Position numbers and translations under genes: made by a program
Shown: one piece after another, positions 32,546 through 42,365 of the stretch
Numbering within the stretch: the stretch's first letter is position 1
How the letters are laid out: each line of letters begins with the position of its first letter
Notes under the pieces: model-generated
The model's input: only the letters and a program-made list of their open reading frames with translations
The model's database searches: none
What the model was told of the DNA's origin: nothing
DNA from: Vibrio cidicii
GTDB taxonomy: Bacteria; Pseudomonadota; Gammaproteobacteria; Enterobacterales; Vibrionaceae
Assembly: GCF_009763805.1 (NCBI RefSeq)
Contig: NZ_CP046804.1
Coordinates: 1,860,001 to 1,924,000, forward strand
Reading direction: 5' to 3'
DNA length: 64,000 bases

Positions 32546-34396
32546 ATGAAAAAAATATTCAAGCTCATTGGTTTGATTTTTAAAGGGATCTGGAAAGCGA
32601 TCAGCTTTGTGCGTCTAGCCCTAACAAACCTGATTTTCCTGCTATCCATCGCGTTAATCTATTTTGTTTATCTTCATGGCACAGAAACACAGCCTCAAGT
32701 GGAAAAAGCCTCAGCACTGGTACTTAACCTGTCAGGCCCTATCGTTGAACAAAGCCAATATGTTCACCCGATGGACTCCATCACCGGCTCTTTGTTTGGT
32801 AACGAAATGCCGAAAGAAAACGTACTGTTTGACGTGGTGAAAACCATTCGCTATGCCAAAGACGACGACAAGATCACCGGTATCGTATTGGCGCTGCGCG
32901 ATTTGCCGGAAACCAACCTCACCAAACTGCGTTATATCGCCAAAGCGCTGAATGAATTTAAAGCCAGCGGCAAACCGATTTACGCCATCGGTGCATTTTA
33001 TAACCAGAGTCAATACTACCTCGCCAGCTATGCGGATAAAGTTTACTTAGCGCCAGACGGTGGCGTAATGCTCAAGGGCTACAGCGCCTTCAACCTCTAC
33101 TATAAAACCTTGCTCGAAAAACTGGAGGTCACCACTCACATCTTCCGTGTTGGCACCTATAAGTCGGCGATTGAACCTTTCATTCGTGATGATATGTCAC
33201 CGGCGGCTAAAGAGTCAGCCACTCGCTGGTTGAGCCAGATGTGGGGCGCTTACGTCGATGATGTCGCAACCAACCGTAACATTGATGCGAAAACACTGAA
33301 TCCTTCGATGGAGGAGTTCTTAACTCAGCTCAAATCGGTGAACGGCGATCTTGCTGCTCTGGCTCTCAAACTGGGCTTAGTCGACGAGTTAGCCACAAGG
33401 CAACAACTGCGCGCCAGCTTTGCTGAGCAATTTGGCAGTAACGGCCAAGACAGTTACAACGCGATTGGCTATTACGACTACCAAGCAACCATGCTTGATA
33501 GCTTCAACCACACAGCCGACGATGTGGCGGTGGTGGTTGCCAGTGGTACCATCATGGATGGGCAACAGCCACGAGGCACTGTGGGTGGTGATACCGTTGC
33601 TGGTCTGCTGCGTCAAGCGCGCAACGACGACAAAGTGAAAGCGGTTGTGCTCCGTGTGGACAGCCCAGGGGGCAGCGCCTTCGCTTCGGAAGTGATTCGC
33701 AATGAAGTACAAGCCTTAAAAGAGGCAGGCAAACCGGTGGTGGTGTCGATGTCTAGCCTAGCGGCTTCCGGCGGCTACTGGATTTCGATGAGCGCTGATA
33801 AGATCATCGCCCAGCCTACCACGCTGACAGGTTCAATCGGGATTTTCAGCGTGATTACTACGTTTGAGAAAGGCTTCAACAAACTCGGCATCTATACCGA
33901 TGGTGTCGGTACCTCACCCTTCTCAAAGGAAGGCATCAGTACTGGCATTTCAGAAAGCGCCGCGCAAGCGTTCCAGATGGGTATTGAACACGGCTACCAT
34001 CGTTTTATCAGCTTGGTGGGCGATAACCGCGAAATGTCGTTGGAAGCGGTCGACAAGGTCGCTCAAGGTCGAGTATGGACAGGTGTTGACGCACTCAATC
34101 ATGGCCTGATTGACCAAATTGGTGATTTTGACGACGCGGTCGCTGAAGCAGCAAAAATGGCCAATCTCGAGAGCTATAACCTTTATTGGGTTGAAGAGCC
34201 TTTATCACCGACTGAACAGTTCATCCAAGAGTTCATGAAGCAAGTCTCTATCTCTCTGGGTTTTGACGTGCAATCACTCATCCCACAAAGCTTACTGCCT
34301 GTTGCCAAACAGATGGAACAACAGGCGTCGCTACTGCAAAATTTCAATGATCCCAAAGGCTATTATGCTTTCTGCCTGAATTGTCAGGTAGAGTAA
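32546..34396 (+). CDS. sppA: Signal peptide peptidase SppA, 67K type
   Basis: Inner-membrane serine protease that degrades cleaved signal peptides. The 616-residue protein (E. coli 618) has an N-terminal membrane anchor (about 25-47) and two tandem SppA domains. The catalytic Lys is in Y-K-S-A-I-E-P-F (about 206-213) and the nucleophilic Ser in S-L-A-A-S-G-G-Y-W (about 403-411). Each domain alone gives half of the Ser/Lys dyad. It is divergent from fadH and followed by ansA, as in enterobacteria. Confidence 0.96.
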   Translation: MKKIFKLIGLIFKGIWKAISFVRLALTNLIFLLSIALIYFVYLHGTETQPQVEKASALVLNLSGPIVEQSQYVHPMDSITGSLFGNEMPKENVLFDVVKTIRYAKDDDKITGIVLALRDLPETNLTKLRYIAKALNEFKASGKPIYAIGAFYNQSQYYLASYADKVYLAPDGGVMLKGYSAFNLYYKTLLEKLEVTTHIFRVGTYKSAIEPFIRDDMSPAAKESATRWLSQMWGAYVDDVATNRNIDAKTLNPSMEEFLTQLKSVNGDLAALALKLGLVDELATRQQLRASFAEQFGSNGQDSYNAIGYYDYQATMLDSFNHTADDVAVVVASGTIMDGQQPRGTVGGDTVAGLLRQARNDDKVKAVVLRVDSPGGSAFASEVIRNEVQALKEAGKPVVVSMSSLAASGGYWISMSADKIIAQPTTLTGSIGIFSVITTFEKGFNKLGIYTDGVGTSPFSKEGISTGISESAAQAFQMGIEHGYHRFISLVGDNREMSLEAVDKVAQGRVWTGVDALNHGLIDQIGDFDDAVAEAAKMANLESYNLYWVEEPLSPTEQFIQEFMKQVSISLGFDVQSLIPQSLLPVAKQMEQQASLLQNFNDPKGYYAFCLNCQVE

Positions 34397-34407
34397 TCCG
34401 ACCAACT

Positions 34408-34432
34408 GGGGCATCACACGATGCCCCTTTTT
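34408..34432 (+). terminator. Terminator after sppA
   Basis: Eight-bp stem (GGGGCATC with GATGCCCC) with loop ACAC, followed by TTTTT. Confidence 0.88.
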
Positions 34433-34494
34433 ATTGCAGCATATTCCGCTATAATTCCCGCTCTGTTCCCCCTACATCAGAGCGATAACGCACT

Positions 34495-35508
34495 ATGACA
34501 AGAAAACACATCTACATTGCCTACACGGGCGGCACCATCGGTATGCAGAAGTCTGACCACGGTTACGTCCCTGTCGCTGGCTTTATGGAAAAGCAACTTG
34601 CCAGCATGCCTGAGTTCCACCGACCAGAGATGCCGCAATACACCATCCATGAGTACGAACCGCTGATCGATTCGTCAGACATGACACCAGCCGATTGGCA
34701 GCAGATCGCCGATGATATTCGTGACAACTACGACAAGTATGATGGGTTTGTGATTCTGCACGGCACGGATACCATGGCGTACACCGCTTCCGCGCTCTCT
34801 TTTATGCTAGAAAATCTCGGTAAGCCAGTGATTGTTACCGGTTCACAAATTCCGCTGGCACAACTTCGCTCTGATGGGCAGGCCAACCTGCTCAACGCTC
34901 TGCACATTGCCGCTAACTACCCGATTAACGAAGTCACACTGTTCTTCAACAACCAGTTGATGCGTGGCAATCGCAGTGTGAAATCGCACGCGGATGGTTT
35001 TAACGCCTTTACTTCACCGAATTTACCGCCATTGCTCGAAGCGGGTATCAACATCCAAGTGAGCAGCAACGTCAGTGTCGGCGCAAAACCGCAAGGCGAA
35101 TTTAAGGTACACCATATCACCCCCCAACCGATTGGCGTCATCACCATGTATCCGGGCATTTCCCATGAAGTAATCCGCAATACGCTGCGCCAGCCTGTGA
35201 ATGCAATGATCCTGTTGACCTTCGGTGTAGGTAACGCACCACAAAACCCAGAGCTGCTCGGTCATTTGAAAGAGGCATCTGAGCGGGGCGTGATTGTCGT
35301 GAACCTGACGCAATGTTTGGCAGGTAAAGTCAACATGGGCGGCTACGCGACAGGGTGCGCTCTTGCGGAAGCCGGCGTGATCAGTGGCTATGACATGACA
35401 CCGGAGGCAGCTCTTGCCAAATTGCATTACCTGTTAAGCCAGAATCTGACTTACGAAGAAGTGAAGCAGCAGATGCAACAAGTACTGCGCGGCGAAATGA
35501 GCTTATAA
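34495..35508 (+). CDS. ansA: L-asparaginase I, cytoplasmic type
   Basis: Hydrolyses asparagine to aspartate and ammonia in the cytosol. The 337-residue protein has both asparaginase signatures: Y-T-G-G-T-I-G (about 10-16) with the nucleophilic Thr, and H-G-T-D-T-M-A-Y (about 90-97). There is no signal peptide, so it is type I. It ends just before a tandem heptamer repeat that separates it from the convergent yeaC. Confidence 0.95.
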   Translation: MTRKHIYIAYTGGTIGMQKSDHGYVPVAGFMEKQLASMPEFHRPEMPQYTIHEYEPLIDSSDMTPADWQQIADDIRDNYDKYDGFVILHGTDTMAYTASALSFMLENLGKPVIVTGSQIPLAQLRSDGQANLLNALHIAANYPINEVTLFFNNQLMRGNRSVKSHADGFNAFTSPNLPPLLEAGINIQVSSNVSVGAKPQGEFKVHHITPQPIGVITMYPGISHEVIRNTLRQPVNAMILLTFGVGNAPQNPELLGHLKEASERGVIVVNLTQCLAGKVNMGGYATGCALAEAGVISGYDMTPEAALAKLHYLLSQNLTYEEVKQQMQQVLRGEMSL

Positions 35509-35518
35509 AGGAAAACTT

Positions 35519-35592
35519 AGAACCTAGGCTTGTTCTAGGTTCTAGGTTCTAGGTTCTAGGTTCTAGGTTCTAGGTTCTAGGTTCTAGGTTCT
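35519..35592. repeat. Tandem heptamer GTTCTAG, 8 full copies plus a partial, with an inverted half at its start
   Basis: Eight perfect head-to-tail copies of GTTCTAG run from 35532 to 35587, followed by GTTCT. The bases AGAACCTAG at 35519-35527 are the reverse complement of part of the array, so the first copies can pair into a hairpin. It lies between the stops of convergent ansA and yeaC and could act as a terminator. A perfect short tandem array like this is expected to vary in copy number. Confidence 0.95.
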
Positions 35593-35599
35593 TTAGCGA

Positions 35600-35884
35600 T
35601 TAATCTCGGTTAGGATTGACTCGAACAATATCTTCTTGTCCTGCTTGAAACTGCTTTTTCAGCTCTGCTTTAGACTTAAAGCAAATCTCGCCACCAGCCG
35701 CAACCGACATATGTTGTGCGTCCGTATTGTGCTTAGATTGATATAACATCACAGCTTGCATACAGGAATCTCGCTGTGCCTTCGAAAGTATTGTACCCTC
35801 AGGCCAGCGCCCAGTTTCTACCGCATAAGCCAAACGCTGATACACTTCTGGCGTCATTGCGTTTAATAGCTGTTCTGTGTCCAT
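35600..35884 (-). CDS. yeaC: YeaC-like DUF1315 protein
   Basis: Small soluble protein of 94 residues of the DUF1315 family (E. coli YeaC), function unknown. Typical features are the N-terminal helical part with M-T-P-E-V-Y-Q-R-L-A, the T-G-R-W-P-E-G motif (about 24-30) and a Lys-rich C-terminal part. In enterobacteria yeaC sits near msrB, ansA and gapA, as here. It converges on ansA across the GTTCTAG repeat. Confidence 0.9.
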   Translation of the reverse strand: MDTEQLLNAMTPEVYQRLAYAVETGRWPEGTILSKAQRDSCMQAVMLYQSKHNTDAQHMSVAAGGEICFKSKAELKKQFQAGQEDIVRVNPNRD

Positions 35885-35967
35885 AAACTACCTTCTTACT
35901 GACATTTTGTTCACAGAAAATATCCGGATACTAAACTGAGTCAAGAAAGAGTAAATGAATTGTTGTA

Positions 35968-36807
35968 ATGGATCACAAGCAAACGACTATGAAAGTAAAA
36001 AAATGGTTAATCCCATTAAGCCTTCCCTTATTTCTTAGTGGCTGTTTTGAAGGTAACAAAACCACCGAACAGTTATGCCAGGCTTATCCCAATTTACGCT
36101 GCAATAAACTCAATATGGATGACGGCCAGTGCCGTGTTGCGCGCACCGATCTCATTTGGCATCGCTTTGAAGTACTCAAAGATCCGTCTGATAAAAATAA
36201 AATTCGCGAATACCAATTGGTCGCCGAGTACCGAAAATGCTTGGAGCTCGCTTCGCAGATCACCCCCATCGATCAAACCGAGCTTAAACAGAACCGGTTC
36301 AACGCCTTGGTCCACAGTATTGCTGAACTAGAGCGCATCGTTAAGGAACTGAGCCAGTCTTCAAAACCAGAGAGTCTCTATTTTCTTTGGAGTCAAACCG
36401 GCAGCCATGAAGCACGACGTCAGTTTCTGCAAATGGAAGGATCGCCGCAGTTAGAGACGGCAGAAATGCAGTATGCGCTTGCAACGTTCTATACCACGCG
36501 AGATGCCAAGAAAACGCTCGCCTTACTTCACCACTCACTTGAGCTCACCAAAGATGGCAAAGTGAATGTCGATGCGCTCAAATCACTCGCCAGCACCAAT
36601 CAAGGCTTAAAGCGAATGAAACACGCCTATCTATGGGCCATGGTGGCAAAAGAGTTTGGCGTCCCTCTCGCCACCCAGCGCGAACTCAATATTATGTTCG
36701 GCTTTACTGAGCAAGAATATGAACAACTCAACGAACTGGCAGACGAAGTGGTGTCAGCACTGAAAAATGGCCAGTATCGTGCGAGTTTAGTACCCCAAAC
36801 ACTCTAA
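35968..36807 (+). CDS. Lipoprotein, probably DUF2989 family
   Basis: A 279-residue (ATG 35968) or 272-residue (ATG 35989) lipoprotein. The signal peptide ends in the lipobox L-S-G-C, and the mature part is helical with several Cys (C-Q-A-Y-P-N-L-R-C). I recall a DUF2989 family of this type in vibrios and shewanellae. The C-terminal half (about 160-240) looks like Sel1/TPR-type helical repeats. Neither start has a strong ribosome-binding site. It is a single gene closed by a terminator. Confidence 0.78.
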   Translation: MDHKQTTMKVKKWLIPLSLPLFLSGCFEGNKTTEQLCQAYPNLRCNKLNMDDGQCRVARTDLIWHRFEVLKDPSDKNKIREYQLVAEYRKCLELASQITPIDQTELKQNRFNALVHSIAELERIVKELSQSSKPESLYFLWSQTGSHEARRQFLQMEGSPQLETAEMQYALATFYTTRDAKKTLALLHHSLELTKDGKVNVDALKSLASTNQGLKRMKHAYLWAMVAKEFGVPLATQRELNIMFGFTEQEYEQLNELADEVVSALKNGQYRASLVPQTL

Positions 36808-36840
36808 CCTCTTTGGATACATGTAGGAAAATGCCAAATA

Positions 36841-36868
36841 AAAAACCTTCTATGCAGAAGGTTTTTTA
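36841..36868 (+). terminator. Terminator after the DUF2989-like gene
   Basis: Eleven-bp stem (AAAAACCTTCT with AGAAGGTTTTT) and a 4-base loop, ending in a T run. Confidence 0.85.
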
Positions 36869-36941
36869 CGCTCACTTGTCTGCCTATCAAAAGGGCAACA
36901 AAGCCAAGATCTGATGAAATCAGCTAACATATACTGCTGAA

Positions 36942-37361
36942 TTATTCGTCATTGGTTGTCATTTTGTTGAAAATTAACGACACAGAATTGACACAAAAAC
37001 GCTCGCCAGTGGTTACCGGACCATCGGGAAAAACGTGCCCCAGATGACTATCACAGGTGGCACAACGTATTTCAACTCGCCTCATTCCGTGACTTAAGTC
37101 TTCTAAATAACGAATGGCTTGATCATTGATCGGTGCATCAAAACTTGGCCAACCACAACCAGAGTCATACTTGTTGAGAGATGAGAATAGCGGCACTTTA
37201 CAGCATGTACACGCATATTCTCCCGTCTCTTTGTTGTGCAGTAGTTTGCCGCTAAAAGGTGGCTCCGTTCCCTGTTGCCGACAGACATAATACTCTTCCT
37301 CAGAAAGCAGCTCGCGCCACTGCTGGTCTGACTTCACCACGTTTTTTTCGTCTGAAACCAC
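36942..37361 (-). CDS. msrB: Peptide-methionine (R)-S-oxide reductase MsrB
   Basis: Repairs methionine-R-sulfoxide in proteins. The protein has the zinc-binding pairs C-x2-C (C-T-C-C and C-A-T-C), the family core [10 protein letters not shown], and the catalytic Cys in G-E-R-F-C-V-N-S near the C terminus. I propose GTG 37361 as start (AAGGA upstream, 139 residues, close to E. coli 137). A TTG at 37409 would add 16 residues of low-complexity N terminus. It is divergent from gapA. Confidence 0.9.
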   Translation of the reverse strand: MVSDEKNVVKSDQQWRELLSEEEYYVCRQQGTEPPFSGKLLHNKETGEYACTCCKVPLFSSLNKYDSGCGWPSFDAPINDQAIRYLEDLSHGMRRVEIRCATCDSHLGHVFPDGPVTTGERFCVNSVSLIFNKMTTNDE

Positions 37362-37469
37362 GTTATCGTTTTCCTTATTTTTCCGTTGTGCTGTAGAGTT
37401 TTTTCGCAAAAAACTTGCGGAACATTAAAGTTGTAGCACATACTTTTTCACCATAGTGTCCCGAGTTTC

Positions 37470-37506
37470 AAAATAACTCAGGAGTCCCTGACTCCTGAGT
37501 TATTTT
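37470..37506. terminator. 16-bp perfect hairpin between divergent msrB and gapA
   Basis: Arms AAAATAACTCAGGAGT (37470-37485) and ACTCCTGAGTTATTTT (37491-37506) pair perfectly around a 5-base loop. It has the form of a bidirectional terminator (A run in, T run out), yet no gene is seen ending here on either strand. Confidence 0.6.
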
Positions 37507-37573
37507 ACGTCAACTGGCGAGTAGAATAATCAGTTCGAAGTTTAAAAAACGAGCATTTGCGATGAATTGTTAA

Positions 37574-38695
<1,122 letters not shown>

Positions 38696-38736
38696 TTCTT
38701 AGATTTAAAAGTGATTAACGAAAACTTTCGTTAGAC

Positions 38737-38765
38737 AAAAAGGCGGCCTTAGGTCGCCTTTTTAG
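38737..38765 (+). terminator. Terminator after gapA
   Basis: Nine-bp stem (AAAAAGGCG with CGCCTTTTT, 38737-38745 and 38755-38763) around a 9-base loop. Confidence 0.85.
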
Positions 38766-38882
38766 TATCAGAGATTTGCGAATGCCAATTTCAGTTAGGC
38801 TATTGCTGACGATTCAACACAGCAACTCGACATTTGGTTTTGGCAAATCTTATCTTTAGACGCTGTTTTTAAGGATATACAG

Positions 38883-39767
38883 ATGGGACTCAAAAACCTT
38901 CCTGCCCTTTCGGTACTGTCTGATTGCGTGACCATTGTAGAAATCGATCAAGTGAAAATTGTCCGTGTCATGCACGAAAAAGCGAGCGCAGGCATCGCTT
39001 TACATGGTGGTCACGTGGTCTCTTTTGCGCCTCAAGGCCAAAAAGATTTGATTTGGATGAGCGACAAAGCGAACTTTGACGGCAAAGCGGCGCTACGCGG
39101 TGGGATCCCTGTGTGTTGGCCTTGGTTTGGCCGCATTGCCGCGCCAGCTCACGGTTTTGCCCGCTCAACTGAGTGGCAGTTGCTGGAACATCGCGAAAAC
39201 GAAAGCGGTGTGATTGTCGAATTAGGTCTATTTGCCAGCGAAGAGACCCACCAGATTTGGCCCTATCTGTTTGATGCTCGTTTGATCGTAGAGGTGGGCG
39301 ACCAGCTTAACGTGACGCTGAAAGTGTCTAACATTGATGACAAAGCTTGGACGTTTTCTGGCGCACTTCATACCTATCTAAACATAGGTGACATTGGTCA
39401 AACGGAAACATCTGGCATGGGCGCAGAGTACATCGACAGCTTATTGCAAGGCCAGGTTTGCCAAGGTGAGAAAGTTCTGAAACTGAGCGACACTATTGAT
39501 CGCGTTTACACTCAGCCCGAAGCGAAAATCCTCGTCAAAGATCCTCTCTTTGAGCGTACCTTGTGTGTTGAGAACCAAGGCCACAACTCAGCCGTACTGT
39601 GGAACCCGTGGGCGGAAGGAGCCAAAGGCATGGCCGATATGTCAGATAACGGCTATCAAACCATGTTGTGTGTCGAATCGACGCTGCATGCAGCGAGTAT
39701 CGATCAAGGCAAAACGCTGCAACCGGGTGAAACTCACCAACTCAGCACAACGATTTCCACTCTGTAA
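38883..39767 (+). CDS. yeaD: YeaD, D-hexose-6-phosphate mutarotase
   Basis: Aldose 1-epimerase-fold protein of 294 residues that interconverts anomers of hexose 6-phosphates. Typical family features are the R-G-G-I-P-V-C-W-P-W-F-G segment (about 76-87), H-G-F-A-R (about 94-98) and a catalytic His in A-L-H-T-Y (about 162-166). It follows gapA, as yeaD does in enterobacteria, but a terminator lies between them. Confidence 0.94.
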   Translation: MGLKNLPALSVLSDCVTIVEIDQVKIVRVMHEKASAGIALHGGHVVSFAPQGQKDLIWMSDKANFDGKAALRGGIPVCWPWFGRIAAPAHGFARSTEWQLLEHRENESGVIVELGLFASEETHQIWPYLFDARLIVEVGDQLNVTLKVSNIDDKAWTFSGALHTYLNIGDIGQTETSGMGAEYIDSLLQGQVCQGEKVLKLSDTIDRVYTQPEAKILVKDPLFERTLCVENQGHNSAVLWNPWAEGAKGMADMSDNGYQTMLCVESTLHAASIDQGKTLQPGETHQLSTTISTL

Positions 39768-39773
39768 GTTCAG

Positions 39774-39802
39774 CAGCCGGCCTTAGCCCGGCTGTTTTTT
39801 TA
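39774..39802 (+). terminator. Terminator after yeaD
   Basis: Seven-bp stem (CAGCCGG with CCGGCTG) and a 7-base loop, then seven T. Confidence 0.87.
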
Positions 39803-39975
39803 TCCCGCTGTTCCACTCATTTCCCAACACTGACCAATTCTAATCAATCGATTTATTAATAAGAATCAAAGTATATTGGCGCGCAAACGAATAAATTCAC
39901 CCTTCTTAATAAAAAAATCATTAAACATATAACGACATTTGAAGAGTCTAATAATCACAGCGGGAACTTACCACA

Positions 39976-42012
39976 ATGATAAATAATTTTAGAAATCAGA
40001 GCGTTGGATTTCAGCTCAGGCTGATTATCGCGCTATGTCTACTGCTGGCATTCACCAGTATCGCGACGCTGGTCTACCGCAACGCAGCGCAACTTTTGTT
40101 AGACAACACCTTACGTGAACACCAAACACGAGTGGAATCGATGGCAAAAGCCATTTCTGGGCAGTTCGATGCTTATCTGCACACCGCAAAGGTGCTGGAA
40201 TCTACCTTTCGCAATGGCTATCTCGCCGATGCCGCAAGCGACGGCAGCCAGATTCAATTTCAAGGCCACACCATTGCCGATATTCGTTTGGCTGGTGAAA
40301 GCCTGATAGGCAGTACTCAATTGGTGGATAACTTCACCCGTGATACTGGCGCCGTAGCGACCATTTTTGCTCCGCTCAACGACGATTTCATTCGCGTCTC
40401 CACATCACTGAAAAACCCGTCAGGTCAACGCATGGTTGGCACTCAACTAGGACAGAGCCACCCCGGTTATCAAAAACTGCGCAGCGGCCAGCCATACTAT
40501 GCTCAGGTCAAGCTATTCGGCGAAACCTACATCACCTATTACGCGCCGATAAAAGACAGTTTGGGGCACATCAAAGGGATTTCCTTTATCGGCTTACCGG
40601 TGGAAAAAGTAGCGCAAGATCTGTTTAACTCACTAAGTAACATCAAATGGGGAGACAGCGGCTACACCGTCGTGGTCGACAATGACCAACAAAATCAAGG
40701 GAAATACTTACTGCATCCGAGTAAAAACAGTGACGACCCATCGATTACAGAAATGGTCGACGCGCAAGGCAAGCAACCTTTCAAACAAATTTTCACCACA
40801 CAAAGTGGCTTGATCACCTACCCGTACGAGTATGAAGGTACAACGGGAGATAAGTATCTAGTCTTTACTGAGGTCCCCGGATGGAACTGGAAATTGCTTG
40901 GCGGCACCTTTGTTGCCGAAGTGACCAAAGGCAGCAAAGCCTTGCTGATGCTGATTGCTCTGACCGCATCCGCCGTTGCGGTGGCCACCTTTGTGATGGT
41001 AACGATTTCCCTCAATCGTAATCTTAAACCGCTCGTTATCCTCAGTGGTTACATGACGCGTTTAAGCCAAGGCGAAGTGAGCCTTGATATTCCCGCCACC
41101 GAGAAAAACTCAAACAACGAAATCACCAAGCTCAACAACGGAGCATCTGCCATGGCTTCGCAGCTGAACAGTTTGGTCAGTCAAATCCGTGCTACCGCCG
41201 ATACGGTGCACAGCGCCTCAAGCAGCGTGGCCAAAGATGCGCAGCAAAATCTGGCACAATCTGAAAACCAGCAACAGCAAGTAGAGCAAGTGGTAACCGC
41301 AATCGAGGAGATGGCAAGCTCGGCGCAGAGCGTCGCCCAGCAAGTTGAGAGCATTGCAGAAAACGTGCGCCTAGCGAATGATGACAGTCAATCCGGTTTA
41401 AACATGGTGGAAGGTGTTTGTATTGATGTCGCCGAGCTCAACGACCAATTAGACCGCTCAGCCGCGGCCATTGAGCAGGTCAATATCGATAGCGAGAGCA
41501 TCCAAACCGTGACACGCATGATCGATGAAATTGCCGAGCAAACGAACTTGTTAGCACTCAATGCGGCCATCGAAGCAGCGCGAGCGGGTGAACAAGGGCG
41601 CGGTTTCGCGGTCGTCGCCGATGAGGTTCGCACCTTGGCGCACCGCACGCAAATGTCCGTCAAAGAGGTCGTGACCATTATTGCCAAGCTCAAAGCCTCA
41701 ACCGTCAACGCGGTAAATTTGATGACCCAAAGTCAAAGCAACGCCAATCAAGTCTTGGATAAAGCGCAAGAGGCCGGTTCAGCGCTTGAAGCGATTGCTG
41801 AGCAAATTCATGCGATTGCAGCGCAGGCTGATACGATTGCTGCCACCGTTGAAGAGCAGGCACAAGTATCTCAAGAGATCGCCGCCAGTGCTCATACGAT
41901 TAGCGAACTCAACCTCGAGAGCAAAGCGACCAGCGCGCAAACGGCGCAAAGTGCCAACGAGTTACAAAAGCAAGCCGACTCACTCAAGCAGCAAGTGAGC
42001 TTTTTCCACTAA
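39976..42012 (+). CDS. Methyl-accepting chemotaxis protein with a periplasmic Cache-type sensor domain
   Basis: Chemoreceptor of 678 residues. A membrane segment (about 13-33) is followed by a long periplasmic region (about 35-315) with the feel of a Cache_3/Cache_2 sensor (V-A-T-I-F-A, Y-Y-A-P-I-K-D). A second membrane segment (about 317-340), HAMP and the signalling domain follow, with the conserved tip [19 protein letters not shown]. Cache-type sensors usually bind small organic acids or amino acids. The ligand is unknown here. Confidence 0.93.
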   Translation: MINNFRNQSVGFQLRLIIALCLLLAFTSIATLVYRNAAQLLLDNTLREHQTRVESMAKAISGQFDAYLHTAKVLESTFRNGYLADAASDGSQIQFQGHTIADIRLAGESLIGSTQLVDNFTRDTGAVATIFAPLNDDFIRVSTSLKNPSGQRMVGTQLGQSHPGYQKLRSGQPYYAQVKLFGETYITYYAPIKDSLGHIKGISFIGLPVEKVAQDLFNSLSNIKWGDSGYTVVVDNDQQNQGKYLLHPSKNSDDPSITEMVDAQGKQPFKQIFTTQSGLITYPYEYEGTTGDKYLVFTEVPGWNWKLLGGTFVAEVTKGSKALLMLIALTASAVAVATFVMVTISLNRNLKPLVILSGYMTRLSQGEVSLDIPATEKNSNNEITKLNNGASAMASQLNSLVSQIRATADTVHSASSSVAKDAQQNLAQSENQQQQVEQVVTAIEEMASSAQSVAQQVESIAENVRLANDDSQSGLNMVEGVCIDVAELNDQLDRSAAAIEQVNIDSESIQTVTRMIDEIAEQTNLLALNAAIEAARAGEQGRGFAVVADEVRTLAHRTQMSVKEVVTIIAKLKASTVNAVNLMTQSQSNANQVLDKAQEAGSALEAIAEQIHAIAAQADTIAATVEEQAQVSQEIAASAHTISELNLESKATSAQTAQSANELQKQADSLKQQVSFFH

Positions 42013-42025
42013 CTCTTTCTCCAAC

Positions 42026-42047
42026 AAGGGCAGTTCTCCTGCCCTTT
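42026..42047 (+). terminator. Terminator after the 40-kb chemoreceptor gene
   Basis: Eight-bp stem (AAGGGCAG with CTGCCCTT, 42026-42033 and 42039-42046) with a 5-base loop and a short T tail. Confidence 0.75.
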
Positions 42048-42209
42048 ACTTGGTAAGCTCGCACGTCAGTACGCTCGCTTTTCAACACTATCAAAACTCG
42101 AACGCAGTCAATGAGATGTTGCTTTCAAGTGGAACGGTGGACTTTTCTCGACTATTGGTTATTATTCGAGGCACGTTTTTGCACCGCTCGCGGGCGAAAT
42201 GACAATTGG

Positions 42210-42276
42210 CTTCGTATAACCCCACTAATACGGTGTGGGGGTCTCTACCAGGATCCGTAAAGTTCTGATTACGAAG
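42210..42276 (+). ncRNA. Adenine (purine-type) riboswitch aptamer of add
   Basis: Matches the purine riboswitch fold. P1 is CTTCGTA with TACGAAG, P2 CCCCAC with GTGGGG, and P3 CAGGA with TTCTG. The J2/3 core is GTCTCTACC, and L2 GG and L3 CC are positioned for the loop-loop kiss. The specificity base is U (TGATTA), as in adenine aptamers, where guanine aptamers have C (GACTA). It lies 90 bases before add, which degrades adenosine. In V. vulnificus this element activates add translation when adenine is bound. The stem and loop bases differ from that sequence while the core is kept. Confidence 0.95.
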
Positions 42277-42365
42277 AGTAAAGTGATTATTCGCTTTTCT
42301 CTTTGTAGGATTTTCTGTTCAAGGTGAATGGCGCTTAATCGTAACTTTTTGATTAAGAGTGATAT

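Larger units (their letters stand above)
42013..42365 (+). promoter_or_regulatory. 353-base intergenic region and add leader
   Basis: Holds the terminator of the upstream chemoreceptor gene (42026-42047), the add promoter, the adenine aptamer (42210-42276), and two further hairpins before the add start. The first (about 42275-42303, AGAG-T-AAAGTG with CGCTTT-T-CTCT) begins inside the aptamer P1 3' strand. The second (CTTAATC with GATTAAG, 42334-42340 and 42351-42357) overlaps the AAGAG Shine-Dalgarno. Confidence 0.7.

Noticed and set aside
35532..35592. CRISPR array
   Set aside because: The repeats are contiguous 7-mers without spacers and there are no cas genes.
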